DNA of 64,000 nucleotides from Alphaproteobacteria bacterium (GTDB taxonomy: Bacteria; Myxococcota_A; UBA796; GCA-2862545). The notes under the pieces were generated by a model that was given only the letters and a program-made list of their open reading frames with translations, was not told the DNA's origin and did no database searches. The DNA lies in the NCBI GenBank assembly GCA_020632875.1, contig JACKET010000025.1, positions 3,481 to 67,480 on the forward strand, read 5' to 3'. Position numbers and translations under genes: made by a program. Positions 59,115 to 64,000 of the stretch are shown here, one piece after another (positions within the stretch are counted from its first letter, which is position 1; every line of letters starts with the position of its first letter).

Positions 59115-59362
59115 GGCTCGCCCTCGGGCACGCGGTCGCTCACGGGCACCGGAACCGACACCGGCAGCTCTTCGGGCATCGTGCGCACCTTGTACACGAC
59201 GAAGCCCACGATGGCGCCGAGCATGATGAGCGGCGACAGCGACATGAAGACCATCGTGTCGACGAACGCCTGCTGGTTGGGACCCGCGCCGCCGCACACC
59301 GGGCAGGCCCACACGGGCGCGCTCCACAGCAGCAGCACGGCCATCGCGACGCCGCGCCTCAC
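59105..59362 (-). CDS. Small CPVC membrane protein at the end of the oxidase operon
   Basis: An 85-residue protein. Signal peptide MRRGVAMAVLLLWSAPVWA with cleavage before CPVCGGAGPNQQAF; a transmembrane helix (MVFMSLSPLIMLGAIVGFVVY) and a Pro/Val-rich tail. The CxxC just after cleavage could bind copper or undergo thiol exchange during oxidase assembly (inference). The GTG overlaps the stop of the preceding subunit III gene as GTGA, so it belongs to the operon. Confidence 0.65.
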   Translation of the reverse strand: MRRGVAMAVLLLWSAPVWACPVCGGAGPNQQAFVDTMVFMSLSPLIMLGAIVGFVVYKVRTMPEELPVSVPVPVSDRVPEGEPQV

Positions 59363-59952
59363 AGGTACACCTGCCAGTACAGCATCGGCCAGATGAGGAC
59401 GACGAAGTACCAGAGCATCCGGCCCGCCTGGAACGACTCTTCGGTGAGCCAGCCCTTCTGGAGCCGGAACAGCAGCACGAACAGCCAGCCGATGGCGCCG
59501 ACCGCGTGGAGCGCGTGCGTGCCGACGATCATGTAGAAGAAGCTGCCGTAGCTGCTCGACGAGAGCGTGAGGCCCTCGCGGATGAGGCCCTGCCACTCGT
59601 AGCCCTGCAGCAGCACGAACAGCGCGCCGAGGGCCACCGACAGCACGAACGGCCGACGTGCCGCATCGGCGGACTCGCGGAACCGACGGCCCGCGTAGAA
59701 CAGGATAGCGCCCGAGGCCAGCAGGAACAGCGTGTTCACCGCGGTGGACGCGACGGGCAGGCGGGGCTGACCGGGAGGCGGCCAGCCGCCCATGGCGTTG
59801 GCCTCGACGATGACGTGGCCGCTGACGAACCCGAAGAAGAGCATGGCCTCGGCGACGATGAAGAACGCCATTCCGAGGACCGCGTCCGGGAGGACCGGCT
59901 GGCGACGCCGATGCCGGTATCCCGGGGCTGCAGAGGTCAGGTCCTGTGCCAT
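59359..59952 (-). CDS. Cytochrome oxidase subunit III-like protein (second copy)
   Basis: A 197-residue membrane protein with five helices. Signatures: LGMAFFIVAEAMLFFGFVSG, STAVNTLFLLASGA, GYEWQGLIREGL, FFYMIVGTHALHAVGAIGWL and WYFVVLIWPMLYWQVYL. These match the short heme-copper oxidase subunit III type. The E of VAEAM and the H of GTHALH are the conserved pair. It lies one base after the subunit IV gene. Two subunit III-type proteins are encoded in this operon. Confidence 0.85.
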   Translation of the reverse strand: MAQDLTSAAPGYRHRRRQPVLPDAVLGMAFFIVAEAMLFFGFVSGHVIVEANAMGGWPPPGQPRLPVASTAVNTLFLLASGAILFYAGRRFRESADAARRPFVLSVALGALFVLLQGYEWQGLIREGLTLSSSSYGSFFYMIVGTHALHAVGAIGWLFVLLFRLQKGWLTEESFQAGRMLWYFVVLIWPMLYWQVYL

Positions 59953-59953
59953 G

Positions 59954-60427
59954 TCAGTGGCCCCCTTCGTGCGCTCCGCCGTGGTTCTCGGTGCCGTGCT
60001 CTTCGGGCGTTCCGTGCTCTCCGCCATGCTCTCCACCGTGGTCGCCGTGGTGTGCAGCCGGGTCGCCGTACGCCTCGCCGCGCTCGATCTCGGCGATGGC
60101 GGCGATGTTGGTCCAGTTGGTGCCGGTGTGGTTCTTCACGTCGGGCGCGACGGCGAAGAAGAACAGGCACATGAACGCGAGCGAGACCGACAGGATGTAC
60201 CAGATGAACTTCGGCTCGTGGTCGAGGTGCATGAAGTACTTCACGACCAGGCTCGCCTTGACGAGCGCGATGCCGAACGCCGTGATGAGCGTGAGGATCG
60301 GGATCTCGAGCATCGGGCCGAGGATGCTGACGATCAGCAGCGTGAGGAGGATGCCCCAGATCCGCACGTACTGCTTGGCGTGGGAGTGGTACTCGTGGGA
60401 TTCGTGATGAGCGGTGTTCTCGGACAT
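59954..60427 (-). CDS. Prokaryotic cytochrome oxidase subunit IV-like protein with His-rich tail
   Basis: A 157-residue protein with three membrane helices (IWGILLTLLIVSILGPML; LITAFGIALVKASLVVKYFMHL; WYILSVSLAFMCLFFFAVAP), the pattern VKASLVVKYFMHLDHEP of caa3/bo3 subunit IV proteins. The C-terminal 45 residues are His/Gly/Glu-rich (HHGDHGGEHGGEHGTPEEH), which may bind copper or zinc. The N-terminus also has HHESHEYHSH. Operon position between subunits III. Confidence 0.85.
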   Translation of the reverse strand: MSENTAHHESHEYHSHAKQYVRIWGILLTLLIVSILGPMLEIPILTLITAFGIALVKASLVVKYFMHLDHEPKFIWYILSVSLAFMCLFFFAVAPDVKNHTGTNWTNIAAIAEIERGEAYGDPAAHHGDHGGEHGGEHGTPEEHGTENHGGAHEGGH

Positions 60428-60432
60428 CGTGC

Positions 60433-61008
60433 CTACTTCGCGATGTAGAGGAGCGGGAAGAGGAAGATCCAGACGATGTCGACGAAGTGCCAGTACAGGC
60501 CGATGAACTCGACCCGATGCAGCTCCTTCCCCTGCCATGCGTCCTTGGCGATGAAGAGCATCACGATGCAGCCGCCGATGACGTGCGACGCGTGGACTCC
60601 AGCGGCCGTGTAGTAGAACGACCAGAACACGCTCGAGGTGATCGTGTAGCCGTGGGCGATCTCGTTGCTCCACTCGACGGCCTTGATGCAGAGGAACACG
60701 CCCCCTCCGGCGACCGTCGCGAGCAGCCACTGCGCCGCCTTCTTGCCGTCCTTCATCTCGGCCGCGTCATGCGCGAGCACCGCGAAGAGGCTGGAGGTGA
60801 GCAGCACGAAGGTGTTGATGCCGCCCGCGAGCGTGTTCGTGTGCATCGACTGGTACGCCCACTCGGGGTGAGCCAGGCGGTGCATCAGGTAGCCGGCGAG
60901 CACGCCGCCGAAGATGACGATCTCGGAGCACAGGAGCCAGTACAGGGCCAGCTTGCCGGTCGAGACGCCGGTGGCTGAGCGCGTGTTGGCGATGGGCTTG
61001 AATGCCAT
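60433..61008 (-). CDS. ctaE: Cytochrome c oxidase subunit III
   Basis: A 191-residue membrane protein with five helices. LALYWLLCSEIVIFGGVLAGYLMH carries the conserved Glu; NTFVLLTSSLFAVLAHDA, KAVEWSNEIAHGYTITSSVF, YYTAAGVHASHVIGG and YWHFVDIVWIFLFPLLYI complete the family. It lies 15 bp after ctaD and 5 bp before the subunit IV gene. Stabilises subunit I and proton uptake. Confidence 0.9.
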   Translation of the reverse strand: MAFKPIANTRSATGVSTGKLALYWLLCSEIVIFGGVLAGYLMHRLAHPEWAYQSMHTNTLAGGINTFVLLTSSLFAVLAHDAAEMKDGKKAAQWLLATVAGGGVFLCIKAVEWSNEIAHGYTITSSVFWSFYYTAAGVHASHVIGGCIVMLFIAKDAWQGKELHRVEFIGLYWHFVDIVWIFLFPLLYIAK

Positions 61009-61023
61009 GGTCTGCGGCCTCGG

Positions 61024-62715
61024 TCAGGACGGTTCGTGTTGGGGCCAGAAGTCGGTGTCGCGACCCGGCGCGCTGTACTCGTAGGGGCCACGGTAGACCG
61101 TGGGGAACTCCGAGAAGTTGCCGTGCGGCGGCGGAGACGGGACGGTCCACTCGAGCGTGTTCGCCTTCCACGGGTTCGCCGAGGCCTTCTCGCCGAACCA
61201 CATGCTCCAGAAGAAGTTGAAGATGAACAGCACCTGGGCGGCGAGCAGGATGAGCAGCGACGTGGTCGCCATGACGCGCAGCATCTGCAGGTCGGGCGTG
61301 CTGAGGTCGGGGAAGTGCTCGTAGTTGTAGATCCGGCGGTGCTGACCCGCGAGACCGAGCACGAACAGCGGGAGGAAGATCCCGTTGAACGCGATGAACG
61401 TGATCCAGAAGTGAATCTTGCCGATGGTCTCGTTCATCATCCGGCCGAACCACTTCGGGAACCAGTACGTGATGCCCGTGAACGACCCGATGAAGGCGAT
61501 CGGGAAGAACGTGTAGTGGAAGTGCGCGATGACGAAGTAGCTGTCGTGCAGGTAGATGTCGGAGCCCGAAGCGCCGAGCGGGATGCCGGTGACGCCGCCG
61601 ATCAGGAAGCAGAAGATGAAGCCCAGCGCCCACAGCATGGGCGTCGTGTACTCGATGGAGCCCTTGTAGAGGGTCGCGATGTACAGGAACAGCATCTCGG
61701 CGATCGGGATGGAGATGAGCACTGTGGTGATGGTGAACAGGTTCGCCATCCGCGGGTCGATCCCGGCGATGAACTGGTGGTGCGCCCACACGAAGAAGGA
61801 CAGCACGCCGGTGCCGATCGCCGTGAACAGGATCAGCTGGTAGCCGAAGAGCTTCTTGCGCGAGAAGACCGTGATGACCTCGGCCACCATGCCCGTCGCG
61901 GGCAGGAGCACGACGTACACCTCGGGGTGGCCGAAGAACCAGAACAGGTGCTGCCACAGGATGGGGTCGCCACCGCGGCTCGGGTCGTAGAAGCCGGTGT
62001 TCAGGGTCTGGTCGAAGAACAGCATCACGGCGCCGGCCACGAGCGGGCCGACGGACGCCATGAACAGGATGCTGGCGATGCAGATCATCCAGACGACCAT
62101 CGGGACGTAGTCCCACTTCATGCCCGGGGCGCGCGCGTTCATCGCCGTGACGATGAAGTTGATGCCGCCGATGAGGAAGGCGACGAACTCGACCGCGACG
62201 GCCGCGAGCCAGAGCGAGCTGCCGTAGGGCGTGAGGTTGTACGTCGCTTCGGCCGAGAGGGGCGGGTACGCCGTCCAGGCGCCACCGAAGCCGCCGCCCG
62301 GCACGAACAGCGACACGATGATCATGATCGCGCTGACCAGGAACACCTGGTACGAGAGCCGGTTCAGGCGCGGGAACGCCATGTCGTCGGCACCGACCAT
62401 GAGCGGGATCAGGAAGTTCCCGAAGGCCGCGATGAGCACGGGCATCGCGACCCAGAAGATCATGATGGAGCCGTGGTTGGTGATGGCCGCGTTGTACTCC
62501 GCCGGCGACATGTGCCCGAACACGGGGATGTCGGTGCCCGGCCAGGCGAGCTGGACGCGGAACGCGTAGGCGAAGAAGCCACCGATGAGCGCCATCAGGA
62601 GGCCCGTCACGAGGTACTGCGTCGCGATGAACTTGTGGTCCGTCGGGAAAATGTACTTCTCGATGAAGGTCGGCTCGTGATGATGGTGCGCGTGGTCTGC
62701 GTGATCGGCGCTCAT
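61024..62715 (-). CDS. ctaD: Cytochrome c oxidase subunit I
   Basis: A 563-residue haem-copper oxidase core, with twelve or so helices. GHPEVYVVLLPATGM near residue 260 carries the CuB His and cross-linked Tyr; WAHHQFIAGID holds two further CuB His; the paired haem ligands are in SYFVIAHFHYTFF near 395; the N-terminal haem a ligand is in ITNHGSIMIFWV. The D-channel GNFLIPLMVGADDMAFPRLN is present. The N-terminus has a His patch (HADHAHHHHEPTF). SD GAGAGGAG before the ATG. Reduces O2 to water with proton pumping. Confidence 0.96.
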   Translation of the reverse strand: MSADHADHAHHHHEPTFIEKYIFPTDHKFIATQYLVTGLLMALIGGFFAYAFRVQLAWPGTDIPVFGHMSPAEYNAAITNHGSIMIFWVAMPVLIAAFGNFLIPLMVGADDMAFPRLNRLSYQVFLVSAIMIIVSLFVPGGGFGGAWTAYPPLSAEATYNLTPYGSSLWLAAVAVEFVAFLIGGINFIVTAMNARAPGMKWDYVPMVVWMICIASILFMASVGPLVAGAVMLFFDQTLNTGFYDPSRGGDPILWQHLFWFFGHPEVYVVLLPATGMVAEVITVFSRKKLFGYQLILFTAIGTGVLSFFVWAHHQFIAGIDPRMANLFTITTVLISIPIAEMLFLYIATLYKGSIEYTTPMLWALGFIFCFLIGGVTGIPLGASGSDIYLHDSYFVIAHFHYTFFPIAFIGSFTGITYWFPKWFGRMMNETIGKIHFWITFIAFNGIFLPLFVLGLAGQHRRIYNYEHFPDLSTPDLQMLRVMATTSLLILLAAQVLFIFNFFWSMWFGEKASANPWKANTLEWTVPSPPPHGNFSEFPTVYRGPYEYSAPGRDTDFWPQHEPS

Positions 62716-62791
62716 CGGCTCCTCTCGAGGTTCGACATGCGGAAGCTCTTGGAAATCACTTGAAGTCTCGCGGGGGCGACGAAGCCCGGAT

Positions 62792-63469
62792 TCACTTGGC
62801 GGCCATGGCGGTCATGCGCTCGATCCAGGCGGCGTGCTCTGCTTCGGTCTCGACGAAGAGGCGCGCCCCCATGACGCCGTGGGCGATGCCGCACATCTCG
62901 GCGCACTGGATGTCGTACTCGCCGAGGCGGGTCGGCTCGAACCAACCGGTGATCTTGCGACCGGGGATGACGTCCTGCTTGAGGCGGAACGTGGGCACCG
63001 AGAAGCTGTGCAGCACGTCTCGCGACTCGAGCGAGAAGTGGTACACGGTGTCGACCGTGACGTGCAGCTCGTCGACGACGGCGATGTCGTCGGGCGTGCC
63101 GAGCTCGCCGTCGGGACCGGCGTGGTAGAAGGTCCAGGCCCACTGCTGGGCCACGATGCGCACCTCGTCACCCTTCTCGGGTCGGTCTTGCTTGACCATG
63201 TACCAGACGCGCACGGCGCCCACGATCAGCACGACGTCGCAGAGGATGATGATGCCGTGGGGGATGGTGATCCACCGCTTCAGCTCGGGTTCCTTGCCGG
63301 TGATGTACTCGGCGTGGACGCCCTCGCGACGGCGGTAGGCCACCATCATGTACAGGAACATCCCCATCGTGAGGACGAACCAGAAGCCCACGACGGCGGT
63401 GATGATCAGGAAGAGATTGTCGATTTCGCCGGCGAAGGTCGAGCCGCGCGGGACCAGGAAGTCGATCAC
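62792..63469 (-). CDS. ctaC: Cytochrome c oxidase subunit II
   Basis: A 225-residue protein. Two N-terminal helices (LFLIITAVVGFWFVLTMGMF; IIILCDVVLIVGAVRVWYMV) and a periplasmic cupredoxin domain. The CuA ligands H154 and C189, C193, H197, M200 (QCAEMCGIAHGVM) are intact, and AQQWAWTFYHAG is the aromatic patch for electron entry. GTG start after GGAG. No fused cytochrome c domain, so the adjacent cytochrome gene probably supplies the donor. Confidence 0.95.
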   Translation of the reverse strand: MIDFLVPRGSTFAGEIDNLFLIITAVVGFWFVLTMGMFLYMMVAYRRREGVHAEYITGKEPELKRWITIPHGIIILCDVVLIVGAVRVWYMVKQDRPEKGDEVRIVAQQWAWTFYHAGPDGELGTPDDIAVVDELHVTVDTVYHFSLESRDVLHSFSVPTFRLKQDVIPGRKITGWFEPTRLGEYDIQCAEMCGIAHGVMGARLFVETEAEHAAWIERMTAMAAK

Positions 63470-63485
63470 GGGTGTTCTCCGGCGC

Positions 63486-63590
63486 CTACAGGACGAAGAT
63501 GATGACCGTGCCGCAGAACAGCACGCATCCGATCATCGTGATCCAGAAGACTCGATTGGTGACTTCAGTGTCGGTGTAGTTCTTGGCCAT
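63486..63590 (-). CDS. 34-residue single-helix membrane peptide in the oxidase operon
   Basis: ATG at 63590 to TAG at 63486: a short polar start (MAKNYTDTEVTNR), then VFWITMIGCVLFCGTVIIF, a transmembrane helix with two Cys. It lies 15 bp after the cytochrome c stop and 16 bp before the subunit II start, with no other use for that gap. Small single-helix subunits accompany many haem-copper oxidases; this is probably one (inference). No strong ribosome site is seen. Confidence 0.6.
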   Translation of the reverse strand: MAKNYTDTEVTNRVFWITMIGCVLFCGTVIIFVL

Positions 63591-63605
63591 CGGGGGTTCC
63601 GACCT

Positions 63606-64000
63606 TCAGAGCGTGGTGATGTAGGCCGCGACGTCGGTCACGGCCTGGTCGTCGGCGAGGGACTTGGCCATCGGCGCCATCTGCGCACCCGTCGTGTCTT
63701 TCGGGTGAGCGCCGCGGATGCCCTTGCGGAACTTCGTGAGCTGCGACTCGATGTACCAGGCCTCGAGGTTCGCGATGGGAGGCGCCTTCAGGGCCTCCAT
63801 CCCGGCGCCTTCGGGACCGTGGCACGCCGCGCAGGTGGTGTAGAGCGACTTGCCCTTCGCGCTGTCGCCCGTCGCGGCGATCTTGTCGTCGACCACCGGG
63901 AGCGAAGCGACGTAGTCGCCCAGGAAGCTCACGTCGGTGTCGTCGATGGTCTTCGACATCGGCCGCATCCGCAGGCCCTCGATGTCGTCGGCATGCGCGC
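63606..64000 (-). CDS. Cytochrome c, c-type haem domains (5' partial)
   Basis: The stop is at 63606 and the frame is open to the window edge, so the start is missing. Visible are the end of one domain (AHADDIEGLRMRPMSKTIDD-like, with a likely Met ligand and DVSFLGDYVASLP) and a complete C-terminal class I domain: KGKSLYTTCAACHGPEGAG with CxxCH, QLTKFRKGIRGAH and the ligand-side QMAPMAKSLAD. Two-domain cytochromes c4/c5 look like this. It is the first seen gene of the oxidase operon and probably donates electrons to subunit II. Confidence 0.85.
   Translation of the reverse strand, partial: AHADDIEGLRMRPMSKTIDDTDVSFLGDYVASLPVVDDKIAATGDSAKGKSLYTTCAACHGPEGAGMEALKAPPIANLEAWYIESQLTKFRKGIRGAHPKDTTGAQMAPMAKSLADDQAVTDVAAYITTL

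Noticed and set aside
1..64000. tRNA, rRNA or riboswitch genes
   Set aside because: No recognisable tRNA arms, rRNA signatures or known riboswitch cores were found by eye; small RNAs could still be missed.

Overview
The window is GC-rich, densely packed bacterial chromosome, most likely from an uncultured member of the Myxococcota (former Deltaproteobacteria). The pointers are C-terminal sorting tails of the MYXO-CTERM kind (Cys/Gly-rich patch, hydrophobic stretch, terminal arginines) on several exported proteins, Asp/Thr/Ser/Ala low-complexity linkers behind lipoprotein cysteines, a transmembrane Ser/Thr kinase, VCBS/FG-GAP proteins and a complete aa3-type oxidase locus. No rRNA, tRNA, CRISPR array, phage or intact insertion sequence was recognised.

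Layout. 1-2.4 kb: end of an FG-GAP/ASPIC protein, then a pyridine-nucleotide disulfide reductase. 2.4-7.8 kb (minus): a tightly overlapping four-gene operon of predicted lipoproteins (beta-propeller, fused tandem di-heme oxidoreductase with four haem sites, pentahaem cytochrome, metzincin), the best candidate here for an undescribed surface redox system. 7.8-24.4 kb: nucleotide cyclase, a LysR regulator with a dyad operator facing an NADP-binding oxidoreductase, three CBS-only proteins, a DASS carrier, a CPBP-family membrane protein with altered motif, PEP synthase, a Ser/Thr kinase, a trypsin-like protease, a steroid 5-alpha-reductase homologue, a universal stress protein and small exported proteins.

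24.4-29.9 kb: an arginine operon using acylated intermediates (DUF1611-like P-loop gene, argC, argD, argF', argB) divergent from argR, with palindromes resembling ARG boxes over the promoters. The first gene may supply the N-acylglutamate synthase activity otherwise missing from the cluster. 29.9-38.3 kb: a matrixin-like protein with all zinc ligands lost, an AHSA1/SRPBCC protein, a radical SAM/APH-like pair, and a 995-residue Cys-free protein with 54-56-residue repeats followed by a small YbjN-like protein.

38.3-45.2 kb: sugar-transferase-like genes around a non-coding, non-native-looking patch with two 35-bp palindromes, into which an acyltransferase gene reads because it lacks its expected stop; then a di-haem cytochrome c. 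45.2-48.4 kb: a sodium-pumping decarboxylase operon (gamma, alpha, beta). 48.4-55.8 kb: exported DTD-linker proteins, a SET-domain protein, a rhodanese-membrane fusion and lipoproteins. 56.5-64 kb: the cytochrome c oxidase locus, with haem A synthesis and assembly genes (ctaA, ctaB, surf1) converging on the structural operon (cytochrome c, a 34-residue membrane peptide, subunits II, I, III, IV, a second III-like subunit and a small CPVC membrane protein).

The genome makes heavy use of 4-bp GTGA/ATGA/TTGA stop-start overlaps, several of them starting very short lipoprotein signal peptides.
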